Below are positions 36,804-47,234 of a DNA stretch of 64,000 bases, piece after piece. Below the pieces are notes generated by a model that worked only from the letters and a program-made list of their open reading frames with translations, ran no database searches and was not told the origin of the DNA. Each line of letters begins with the position of its first letter. Within the stretch, counting starts at the first letter, position 1. Source of the DNA: Atrichornis clamosus (taxonomy: Eukaryota > Chordata > Aves > Passeriformes > Menuridae); contig WBMZ01006337.1 of assembly GCA_013400975.1 (NCBI GenBank), forward strand, positions 124,001 through 188,000. The letters are read 5' to 3'. Made by a program: the position numbers and the translations under genes.

Positions 36804-39800
36804 TTTGGAGCCACGACCCTTCACATCCTGTGAGGACTTGTGCCACAGAACTTTCAGACTGTGTTGAGATATCCTGGTTTCCATTCTTATGAAAGGTGAA
36901 AGCACTGAACAACCAAGTTTAGTAGTAGGCACCTGTAAGTTAGAACACCCAGAAACATAAATTGCTGCTGTCTTAATACATTAAACTCATAACCAGAGCT
37001 AAAATGATGTTGCTTCAGTCAATTTGCAAAAAACATTTGCATTGTCCAAGAGAAATTACTTATAAGGAGTTATATTTGTTAACATTGCTTCAAGCACTCT
37101 CTGACAATTGCAAAAAAGAATACAAATGACACTTCCCTGGGTTCTGTCCATAAAACTCTCTATTGATCTTGTTTGATATTTAGATGTTATCCTTCCTTAG
37201 AGGTCACAAACTTAACAGTGATATCTACATTGCTATACTCTAATATTTTAGTTTTAAAACATTATTGCACCTTGTCATGGCAATTACCATGAGCCACTTA
37301 CCATACTGAAGAGACAACTTTGGAAATGTTTAGGTTGATTTTTCAATTCAGTCTGGAACATAAATATAGCTGATGGATGCAGATAAGAATTACCGTAAAT
37401 TAAAATTTTTACTTTTTTTTTAAAGCTTCTGGAAGGAAACATTTTATGCAATAATTCTATCATTTCATTTTACAAGAAACCTCTGGGGAAATTACTTTAA
37501 TCGATGTGAAATCATACACCTAGTGTTGTGAAAATGGAAAAAAAAATCCATAGTTCTTTATTTTCAAAGAAACCACCTTTGCTACTGATGTGTTTCACAG
37601 CACGACTGAGAAAAGTCAGGAAAAGGAGACATAATGTCAGATATTCTCAATCCATTTCTAAGCAAACACATACATCCAACCTTGCAAAAAAGCACTTTTG
37701 CCCTTCCAACATCTCATTTTAGATAATAAGGCTTGTACACTTTCTTCACATTAAAGAAAAAGCCAAAACCATGCTTAGTAAATTTAACACTTGTGGACTA
37801 TTTATGTCTCTAAAAGTTGATCTCCTTTATGTGCCCTTCCCATTAAATATGTACTTTAAGTCTTTGATATGCAGCTCTGATTTATCTGTTGAGGTGGACA
37901 AAAAGTATTCATACCAAAATATGTGGCTTCTAATGCTGGTCCTGCAGTAGCCTCAGTACAAAATGCTTCATGACAAGCTCCATCTCTGGTTTTGTTTGGC
38001 AATATCAAACATCTTCACCAGGAACTAGAGGGGGAAGAGGCAACCAAAGAATTTTTATTGACAAATGAGGATTCAATCAAGCTGAGAATCCAGATGCTTC
38101 TGGACTGCTTCCCACAGTGACATCTTTTCAATGGAGGAATCATAATAAACTTTTTTAGGCTAAAATCAGGGTTCCGTAGGATTTATTCTAAGGTGACTGT
38201 GGCTTTCTACTCTTTTAGTTTCCTACTGCAGTGTCCCAAGTGATTTAGGACTGAATTGAATTGTTGCATGACAGAATGAATGACGAAAATATAGCCAAGT
38301 CTAGGTGACTTGTGCGGGGTTTTTTTTTAAATCTTGTTGAAAATATAAATTTAAGGACATTTTGCAGATTCTCCCTTTTATTTCACACAGTATTTCTCTC
38401 AAAGGGTGCTTGTTACAGCAATGCTTCCTGCTCTGGCCCCAGGTCCCTGAGGAACTCATCAGTGGTCCTTCAGGGATCAATGGAAAACTTTTACCTAACT
38501 GTGAAACTGAGCCACCAGCTACAAACAGGGGTCCTTGCAGGACAGAGGAGGTCGTTTCCAGAGAGTTTTAAAGTGAAAAGAAGGAAATCAATATGTAGTT
38601 TTAAAAATAGCTCTGTTCAGAGATGAGAGGAAACAATCATACAATGGCACAATATTAAATTGTTTACTGTGTGTGTTACAGTATCAGGCAGCAAGCACAG
38701 GGTTTTCCATGCCACACATTAAGCAGAAGGCATTTTTCCCAATGGAAAATAATGCCAAAAAGTAACATATTAAATTTTAGCATGTTCCAGAAACAGCAAT
38801 AATTTTAAAGAAAGAATAAATATGTACAAAAATTTGGAAATAAATACTAAAACCCATGTAAATTATCAGCTACAGTTTCAAACATTACTCCTTTGAATGA
38901 ACTATCTCATTTTAACTTTTTTTTTTTCATTGAGCAAGGGACAGTCTCACAAGTTGACATTAAATGGTTTGCATTTACCTGAACTGGTATGTAGAGTCAC
39001 ACTGTAAGCAGCCATTCAACCTGGAGGCAGTGGGGGTAGCAGCAGTCAGAATCAGGTTTTCACAGGTTGATCAGCTCTCATCTGGTTGCACAAACTTTGA
39101 AAAGTGCTAAATGATTCTCACTTTGGAAAATCAAGTCATCTCTGTTTCCAGTTCTACATCCTCCTGCAATTTAAGAATCCATTGTTAAATGCCTAATTTG
39201 CCCCCAAATTCTTCTCAGAATCTGTCCAGACTATTGCTCAGATTATGGTGGTATACCTGAAACCTGTGATACAGACATGAAAAGAAAGAGCCTTTATTAA
39301 AAAAAAAAAATATTTTTGAGATATTGGCATCAATTAGTACTTTCAGAGAAGAGAGGAACAAAGATCCTTGCAATGACACCATCAGTAAGGTCAGGCAAGA
39401 CCCCCTGCTCTGCTTGGTTCCGATAATCCAGCTGGCCCAGGGTTTTAACATGTCCACTGTGGCACATGCAGGATTCATTGCAATTGGCTAATTTAAAATC
39501 CATTAAAAACACCTCCTATGTACCTTACATACAAAAGACTGTTCTCCACGACCTTTCCTGCCTCTGCAGGAACAGCTTCTATTGACTATTTAGAAGTGTC
39601 TTATCTCTGTACAATTTAATCAGTTTTGCAGCAGAATCCCCCTGGGGGTGTGTGGGAAGGAAGGTACAGATTCTCCACCATGGATGTTGATCACCACATT
39701 TAAGGGCACAAATCAGTCTATGCATAGCATATCCAAAGAACTTTTGCTATTTGTTTGGATTTTTTTCCTTAAAAGTCTTCATTTATTTTATTTAATTAAA

Positions 39801-40157
39801 ATATTTATCAAAATATCATCAGAATACAGCTGTTACAAAGCACCTATACCTGAGAAAACAAAATATTTCTGCAACACATGTTGCACCACAAAATGCAGCC
39901 GTTACCCACAGAACACAAGAGAAATTTCATTTCATTGGCAATCTTATTTTATGTTACTTTCTATTTTTTCACCTTTTAAGAACTTCTATCCTCTTTGTCA
40001 CTGAAGTAAAACACAAGGTCCGTGAAATGAAAGTCCTGGAAATTAGCAGCAATGCTAATATTTAACCACAGTCACAAATTACTGGTTGTAGAGTTTTCTC
40101 CTTGTCTTCTTTGTTTTAACAATCAGCAAAATGTTGAGTAAAGATTCCTAAAATACC
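36804..40157. other. AT-rich non-coding stretch
   Basis: No gene recognised. A phrase near 38455-38500 faintly resembles the CR1 reverse-transcriptase GVPQGS region but is too diverged to support. Poly-T and poly-A runs lie near 38321, 38921 and 39299. Confidence 0.5.
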
Positions 40158-40410
40158 AAAGGGTCACACAGAAGTTTTACAAGAGCATTAGTGACAGAAC
40201 AAGGGGAAATGGATTCAAACTGAAAAAAGAGTAGGTTTAGATGAGATATTAGGAAAAAATTCTTTCCAGGGAGGATGGTGAGACACTGGAACAGGTTGCC
40301 CAGAGAAGCTGTGGCTGCCCCGTGCCTGGAAGTGTTCAAGGTCAGATTAAACGGGGTACTGAGCAACCTGGTCAAGTGAGCAGCATCCCTGACAGGGATG
40401 GGGGGACTTC
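40158..40410 (+). mobile_element. CR1 fragment (ORF2 C-terminus to 3' UTR)
   Basis: The sequence gives, with one stop, the ORF2 end signature SDRTRGNGFKLKKSRFR, then RHWNRLPREAVAAPCLEVFK. This is followed by 'ctgagcaacctggtcaagtg' and 'gacagggatgggg'. The final CR1 tail is not recognisable. Confidence 0.92.
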
Positions 40411-42780
40411 ATGCCTCCAAACTGTGGTTTGTGCTAATCCAGGCCCATCCTGTTGGGGAAAGGGACAGTGCAAAGCTCTCCCCTGGATACGTGCCTGCCC
40501 TTTCTGCTTTGGTCAGCACTATCTGTGTGCAGCCACTTGATGGGCTGCACCAAAATAAATACCCACCTAATGGATCCCACTCTGCTTAATTCTATTTAAA
40601 AGTATGCTGCCTTTTCACTGGTTTTGTCGTTGGTTTGTTTGTTGGTTTGTTTGTTTTTCAGAACACTGCCTCTACTTTTCCAATACCAGAAAATGAGAAA
40701 GGAAATAGGCAGGAAAGGTTTTTCTTTACCTCAGCAATCAAACTACAGAGTTGCCAAACAAATCCATATTTCCAACTCTTATGAAAACTGCCATGATATC
40801 ATGGTTAACTTGGCTGTACAGATAATTGGCCTTAGGAGACTGGCAAGACTGTTTTGAGGAGGCTGCTGCTCTCACTGATAGATTTTAGCAACATGACAGA
40901 GACAAGCTTCTGCATTTTTTGCAACTGTTTTGTCACCTGTGTGTTAAGTATTGCAATAATTGTCTCTCTGCTTCACCAGTTTTAAATTTGTATGTATTGT
41001 CATTCTGAGGCAGAAAGAACAACAGGTTCATGTGGCCTTTCTGGTGGAAAAAAACCACTGAACCTCCTCAAGGGCTGAAAGAAGGGAGCAAACTCAGAGA
41101 CAAGAAGAATGCTGATGAGATTTAGAAAATAATATGAGGACATGATGCAAAAAGCCTACTGTTACTTGGTCTCCGAGAGGGAGCTGTGTAGGGTTTGCTA
41201 CAACTAAAAGTTGGCTAAAATTCAGCCTGGAAACACAGACCTTTCTGCAAGGACACTGAGGGTGGGGGGAAAGTTGGATGTAAAGTGCTTACTCTGCTTT
41301 TCTGCCTAACCTGGCTTGTCTGACTTTCTCTCTTTTAACAGTTAAACCAGCTCATTTATAGTCTAAAATCACTTTAATTTTCTTTAACACAAAAATATTT
41401 TGATCTTCCTTGGGAAGCTCACTCTCAGGACAAAAACAAAAAGAAAGAAAAAAGAAATAGGTCTAGCCAGCTCTGCCTGCTGGTCTGGGGCCTCATCATA
41501 GTTATCTACCTTCCTGTATTACCAGGCACACAGCAGATGTCAGTGGTGACCCTCTGTGCCTACAGACCCTGCCAGGGTACATCTGGTATAAGAAAGGAGC
41601 AAAAGAACAAATCTAAAAACAGAACAAAAGATGAGGAGTGAAGGGAATATGGATCCATGCAACTTAGGAAGTGCAGCAGACAATGGGAAGAAATTAATAT
41701 AAGAGCTTTGTGTACTTCTGAAATCAGGTAGAGATACACTAAAGAAAACTGTTTTCTCTTAACATAACCTTTCAGATACTCAAAAGTTGTTGAGCAGTCT
41801 ATAGATCGATTAAAGAGGTCCAGATGGATTAAAGAATTACCAGTTTAGCCTACAAAAATTTGAAAACATTGCTCTCCAAAAGAATTATTTTAGAAAGTGA
41901 AGAACTTTGTCTGAGAACACCAGGAGAAGAAGAAACTTGAGTAAGAAACTTGTGAAAATTTTTCAACAAATCTGAAATCCAGTCAAAATCCTGTTGCATT
42001 AGAGAGTTTATGAAAACTCTGAGGTCAAACAATAATGGTATTGGAAATCAAGATCTAAGAAAAATAATGCTCAGATAACTAATATTAATAAAATTATCAA
42101 GCATTAATTTATTAATAAAAGAAAGTATCATAACTAATAGATTGATAACAGATGGACATAAAATGATGGCCCTGGCTTGGTAAACATCAGGGCATATGGA
42201 ACAGGAAAAATAAAACAGAGATGAAATCTAAAGAGAGAAATCTGCTAAATGCTACTGAAATGAGTTGATATAAGATAGCATGAAAGGTTACTCAAAATCT
42301 TGGCAAGGAAATAAACCTGGAGCAGTCCTATGCTTAGATAGGGTCATAATACTTGGCATGAAAATGCTTTGCAGAAGTCTGCAGTCAAATAACTGAAACT
42401 AACATTAGAGAAGCAAAAATATGAATCATATGCAGAGTGAACAAAATTCAAAATTCCTTTACGGGAACTGCTTAAGAAAAGCCCCATTCAGAGGTTGTAC
42501 TTATATCCTTAAATATGAAAAACTTTTATGACTTACAGTTTACACTGGTACATAATTAATATAACTATAGTTCCTTAAATAAATGGTTTTGATTGAAAAA
42601 AAATCCTGCATAACACCCAGGTATGTTGGAGCTGATACCTTCGCTGGGGTGAGAACAGACAGTGGACTACAACTTAATTATACATGTAAAACTTGCATTA
42701 ATTAATGCAATTCTAAGTGCATCTTAAAACCCAAGATTGAGCTATGTATATTTCACAAGCCAGTAGAAACTAAGGTAGGG
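40411..42780. other. Non-coding stretch, nothing firm
   Basis: Short (GTTT)n-like tract at about 40630-40660. A CAAAATAAATA motif at 40551 contains an AATAAA but has no gene in front of it. No other feature seen. Confidence 0.5.
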
Positions 42781-43085
42781 AGAATCACAGAATGGTTTAG
42801 ATTAGAAGGTGACCTTAAAAACCATCTCATTCCACCCCCCTGCCATGAACAGGGACACCTTCCACTAGACCAGGGTGCTCAGGGCCCTGTCCAACCTGGC
42901 CTGAACACTGCCAGGGATGGGGCAACCACAGCGTCTCTGGGCAACCTGTGCAGGGCCTCACCACACTCAGTCCCAAATCCAATCCCTCCATCCATGTCAT
43001 TAAGGTTTTCAATAACACCGGTCCCAACATGGAGCCCTGAGGGACACCACTTGTCACTGAGATAATACTACTGGTAGCTGGCCAC
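42781..43085 (-). mobile_element. CR1 copy with internal deletion across the RT domain
   Basis: On the minus strand the tail (AGAATCACAGAATGG reversed) marks the 3' end near 42781. Translation begins with the reverse-transcriptase motif TSGVPQGSMLGPVL. After a frameshift it reads NDMDGGIGFGTEC and then jumps directly to the C-terminal end HRLPRDAVVAPSLAVF and the 3' UTR. In full CR1 the catalytic FADD/YADD block and several hundred bases lie between these parts, so this copy or its subfamily lacks them. The 76-codon frame at 42827-43057 is this relic. Confidence 0.9.
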
Positions 43086-45207
43086 CTGAGGAAAGTTTTG
43101 CAGACACAAGCGAGTATGAATATGCTACTCAGAACAGCTAAAGATGAAATGGCAGGAAAGACTAAATCTTTTCACTTTGCTCCTGACTTCTGCACAGAAA
43201 AGAGAAGCCACCCTCAGCTTCTTACAGAAAAAAAAGATGGAAAAAGAAATGAACATTTGGAATGTAAGGTCTGACACAGAGAAGACAGGGGAGGAGATGC
43301 TGCAAGTAACAGCCAGGAGAGAGCTAAACCCCCTGAGCTCCCTTGGATGCTGAAGGGCAGGGTGAGCTCACAGCCTGCCTGTGATGTCTTGACACGAGAC
43401 TCAGGGTTGCAGTCCCAGATCACTTTTCTCTCCTGCTTGCTGCCTTGAGACACATCTCCCATGTGCCCAGCAGCATCCACTGAAGATCAGGCAGTCCCAC
43501 GCTCCCAACTGCTCCTGTGCCTTGCCTCTTGTGGGAACAGGGATTTCTCCTGGGAGGCAGGTCAGCACAGTCAGCTGGCAGCAAGCATGCTGCTTTAGCA
43601 GGTTAGTTTTCCACCAGGCCAAAGAGCCAGTTGAGCAATCCCAGCTTGTGGAGCCTCCCTTACACTTTAGTTAGCCTGATTCATTCATTAAAGACTCACC
43701 TTTTTCATTCTGACAAAAAACATCCTGAAAATAATCACATCATGTGCAACAGTGCATTTTTGCACAGTCTCCATATGCTGGCACATGTCCTACCAGACTT
43801 GCAGTCAGACCAAACCACTGGAATAACTACAGCAAGATCCACATCTAGTGTGGGAAAAAAGAGACCTAGTCTCCTGCCAAGAAAGGAGTGAGGGGCTGGG
43901 AGATGGAAAAATAAATTTAAAATCACCAAACTCACCAGGAATCACAAATCTGTTGACTAAATTTTCAACTGCGTCAACCAACGCAAATGTCAAAATTCCA
44001 ATGTTGGATATTTTTTTAAGGGTTCTACACTGACCTAACTTCTTTCCTCACTAAAATCTCACCTTAGAATATTTCATGGATAAAACTTACCCTAGTACAA
44101 GAAACTGTGAGTTGTAAGACATAAGTAGCGTGTATAACGTGGAGAAGTTGAGAACAAGCAAATCAATTCACTGCTTATTGGAAATTGTCTTTTTCCAAGG
44201 GCTGGTCACCTCAGCAACCTAATTATGCTATGCATGCAATCTGCTTGCATTGAACACTCAGTATTGATCATTTTTTGTGACCGCTGTGTACAGAGACACA
44301 GACCACTTCTGGTGTCTGGACAAGTGCCATGTCTTTCTAAAACAGATGAGGTTTACTATTATTCTACGCAGGAGAGTAAAAAGAATTGTAACTCAGATTT
44401 TCTGGTTTACCAGTATGATCTTGTATACTCCCTTCCCTGTGGCTATATGTAGAATATAATTACAAACTAATATTTTTTTCCTTAGAGATTTTTTTTTTTC
44501 TAGGAAAAATGCGGTGTGGCTGAAGATACATGTTTTGTGAAAATGAATAAATTTCAATTAAACATTTGCTAGGATGAATTCTTATTCATAGAAGTCTTGC
44601 ACGGAGAGCTAGGAAAGGATGGGTTGTGGAAAGAGTCTCTTAGATCTGAAATAACAATTGCTTGAATCAGAATCGGCAAAAATTAATAAAACCTTTCTGC
44701 TCCCAAAGAGACAAAGCGTAGAATCTAGTTCAGCCATCCTCACTCCACACTTTAAATACTCAGTAGAAGCCCGTTTGAAGTCTTTCTTCCTCTGTGAAAA
44801 CCTAGTCTCACATTCATTTTATTGCAAAATGAAATAGGCTTCAAACCTTCGATGTTCATAAAATTGATTTGCTTTTCCACTTTAATTATAACAGTACCTT
44901 ACTTAGCTGGCCAGCTTTTTGTCACCACACAGCCAATGTCCTGTTTCAGAAAATCCTTCCTACTCCATGCTAATTAAAATGATGTAGCCCATGCTAAACA
45001 TCCTTCAAGTCAGACAACAAAAGAAATGAGTGCAATGTACAATTACATTTCTGCTTGAAGGTGCTCCCCTGATATTTAATTTATTTGAAGAAATGACCAT
45101 TCAAAGAACCTTGATGAACTTCTTAGATTAAAAAAAGAGCCCTTGGAAGGACAGCTAGAATTATGAATCAGTCAGGTGGGACAGGTATCTTTATCAGTGA
45201 GCTAATC
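43086..45207. other. Non-coding stretch, nothing firm
   Basis: GC-richer around 43300-43640 with short overlapping frames on both strands and no signature. The rest is AT-rich. No gene recognised. Confidence 0.5.
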
Positions 45208-45242
45208 TTATTTATTTATTTTATATATATAAATATATATAT
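45208..45242. repeat. AT-rich simple repeat (TTTA)n/(TA)n
   Basis: About 35 bp of TTTA repeats running into TATATATA and AAATATATATAT. Confidence 0.9.
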
Positions 45243-45833
45243 GCAAGGGTCCAGTTTGATACTACTTAAACTGTGCTATTTAAACACAGCCACAACGTCA
45301 GAAAAAAATCTGGGTGGCATCAGTCCACTGCTGGTAAGACCCAAGGTAAAGCACCTTTATTGTCTCAAGCTAAGAACTCTGACCTAGAAATGTAGCTGAT
45401 AACTTAGATTAACCCTTGTACTACACATGTTTATAGTGAATTCTACTTCTTAACACAATTATGATTTTAAAAGAGAAGAATCTAAATCGATGCTTGCTTT
45501 CCTTAACTCTGTCTTTTTATATGTTTATCAGAAAAGTAACTTTTTGTTTGACTTATTTTTCTGAAAACTGCTGCCTATTATTACCCTAATAGCTGTAAGG
45601 TTCACGCTATTAAAAGGATCTACTAAAAGGTTCAAATGTTTATTACAATAATTTCTATAATAGTATATCTTAAAAGGAAAGAAAAACATATAAATATGTA
45701 CCCTGACTTCTTCTGAAGGTCATAACTAACACTGTTAAGCAGGCGTTCTAGTCTAATATGAATGCTGGGGAGTGGGGCTGAGAAAAAAAGGGAAAGAACC
45801 ATCTACAAGAATGCTAATTAAAATGTGACAACA

Positions 45834-45844
45834 ATCGATCGCGC
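45834..45844. promoter_or_regulatory. ATCGATCGCGC motif, copy 1
   Basis: An 11-mer that recurs exactly at 45936-45946. It contains the ATCGAT core typical of CUX/ONECUT (cut-homeodomain) sites. Binding is inferred, not shown. Confidence 0.4.
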
Positions 45845-45848
45845 CCTT

Positions 45849-45862
45849 TCACTGGGGGCACT
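45849..45862 (+). promoter_or_regulatory. CTCF-like motif
   Basis: TCACTGGGGGCACT matches the CTCF core (CCASYAGRKGGCRS) at about 12 of 14 positions by eye. It lies five bases after the first ATCGATCGCGC copy. Confidence 0.3.
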
Positions 45863-45875
45863 TTAACAAATTTTT

Positions 45876-45886
45876 GCATTTGACCT
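45876..45886 (-). promoter_or_regulatory. Nuclear-receptor extended half-site
   Basis: TTTGACCTTCA on the plus strand reads TGAAGGTCA on the other, one base from the TCAAGGTCA half-site of ERR/NR5A receptors. A single match is weak evidence on its own. Confidence 0.22.
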
Positions 45887-45922
45887 TCACTGCTGCGCCA
45901 CACGAAGTATGAATTCGTAGCA

Positions 45923-45946
45923 TAACTAATTAGCGATCGATCGCGC
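45923..45946. promoter_or_regulatory. Homeodomain site next to a 12-bp perfect palindrome
   Basis: ACTAATTAG (about 45925-45933) contains the TAATTA homeodomain core. It runs directly into GCGATCGATCGC (45933-45944), a perfect palindrome holding two overlapping ATCG units and the second copy of the 11-mer (45936-45946). Confidence 0.4.
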
Positions 45947-46141
45947 GGTGCTCGGCAGGCGGGCCGGGTGGCTGCACACGCAGGGAGGCCGCGGCTGCCC
46001 GTGCAGCTCCTGGCGGTGCCAGCTCAGTGTGCTGCAGCCCCGCCGTCGGGGCTCGCTGGGCTCCGGGCGAATAACCCCACACACCAGGAATCAACGGAGA
46101 GGTGCTCGCACAGCTCCTCAAGGTGGGGCGAGGGGAACCGC

Positions 46142-46179
46142 TTGGTTCTTCTCTCTTGGGGGAGAGAGAAGAAAACCAA
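46142..46179. repeat. Hairpin with 15-bp stem inside the CpG island
   Basis: TTGGTT plus CTTCTCTCT (46142-46156) pairs with AGAGAGAAG (46163-46171) and AACCAA (46174-46179). The loop has six bases (TGGGGG) and there is a 2-nt AA bulge. One arm is pyrimidine-rich and the other purine-rich. It could fold in RNA from either strand or form unusual DNA. Confidence 0.85.
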
Positions 46180-46345
46180 AAGAAACAGAAGAGAAGACAA
46201 AGAGTAATTGAGGAAGGCATATGAATAGACCTGGAAAGCCGCTCTGGTGGGAACGCGGGGCGTGACTGTGGCCCTGCGAGATGGGGCAGCGCCCTGTGCC
46301 CGCCCCGCCGCTCTCGCACCCCCACCCCCTTCACTGCTGGTCCAC

Positions 46346-46844
46346 GGCAGGCACATCCATGTCCCTAAGGCAGGGCAGGCAGCACATCCCCTTTTCTCAA
46401 CAGGCTGCCCACCTGCACGCTTCCCTTTTGTACAAAAGCCGTGTGTTTTAGCAAAATATGCAACCTACGTGATATGTGTTCAGTGCATTCCCACCACGGG
46501 CCGAGATGTTTGAGTCTTTCCTCTGCATCACACAGGCGTTCTTGAGCTATGCTTCCTGTTTCTGGATGTTGCTCTGCTCTGATGAGATGCAGCAACCATC
46601 AAGTGAGGGGTGTCCTGCCTTGTGACTGAAGGAGGAGAAATGTTGGCACAGATTACAGCTGTAACATGTCTGGGGAATAAGTGAGGAGAGTCATGCACAA
46701 ATTACAAATAAAGCATCATAATAGGGTCATAACCTAATGTAAGGAAATATCCTGGAATGTTCTCTCACAGATAGGCCAAAGGAAGGTTTCCATAGAATAC
46801 AAAAATGAAGCAATTGCACAGTAATACTTACCTAAAATGTGGGT
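46346..46844. other. Non-coding flank of the CpG island
   Basis: CpG density falls off quickly. No gene or repeat recognised before the CR1 copy. Confidence 0.5.
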
Positions 46845-47234
46845 ATGGAATTGGGATTATTCAACCAGGAAAAGAGAAAGCTTAGGGGTGACCTAACTGC
46901 GGCCTTCCAGGACCTGAAGGGAGCCTACAAGAAAGACAGAGAGGGACTTTTTACAAGGACTTGTAGTGACAGGACAAGAGGGAAGGGATTCAAACTAAAA
47001 GACTGTAGGTTTACAATAGATATTAGAAAAAAATTCTTTACCATGAGGGTGGTGAGGCACTAGAACTGGTTGCCCAGAGAAGTTGTGGGCACCCCATCCC
47101 TGCAAGTATTCAAAACAAGGCTGGATGGGGCTCTGAGCAACCTGATCTAGTGAAAGGTGTCCCTGCCCATGGCAGGGGTTCTAGAATGAGATGGTCTTTA
47201 AGATCTCTTCCAACTCAGGCCATTCTATGATTCT
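46845..47234 (+). mobile_element. CR1 fragment with intact 3' end
   Basis: This is the best CR1 copy in the window. It covers the ORF2 end ([14 protein letters not shown], then [12 protein letters not shown] and [15 protein letters not shown]) up to an in-frame stop where the consensus has Trp. The 3' UTR ('caaggctggatggggctctg', 'gcaacctgatctagtg') and the tail 'cattctatgattct' follow. It is 5'-truncated and a dead copy. Confidence 0.95.

Larger units (their letters stand above)
45830..46345. promoter_or_regulatory. Isolated CpG island, candidate promoter or regulatory hub
   Basis: Counting by eye gives about 40 CpGs in about 510 bp, close to what base composition alone predicts, while the rest of the window is strongly CpG-depleted. 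Two GC-rich blocks (about 45940-46135 and 46235-46345) flank a purine-rich segment with a hairpin. Retained CpGs usually mean an unmethylated germline promoter or polycomb-type regulatory region. No coding exon can be supported. Frames of 79-134 codons on both strands are what GC-rich DNA gives, although one minus-strand frame begins with a hydrophobic run (MPSSITLCLLFCFFWF). No TATA box or clear transcript direction is visible. It is not a known repeat to me. Confidence 0.7.

Noticed and set aside
38455..38500. Faint resemblance to the CR1 GVPQGS reverse-transcriptase block
   Set aside because: Only about 20-25 bases fit and neither flank continues the CR1 consensus.
42827..43057. Frame starting TSGVPQGSMLGPVL as a possible gene
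   Set aside because: It is a decayed CR1 reverse-transcriptase fragment, frameshifted and deleted.
45930..46356. Minus-strand frames of 110-134 codons in the CpG island, one with a signal-peptide-like start
   Set aside because: GC-rich DNA lowers stop frequency on both strands, and plus-strand frames of 79-87 codons overlap. The start context is poor, and there is no family match. Kept only as a note under the island.
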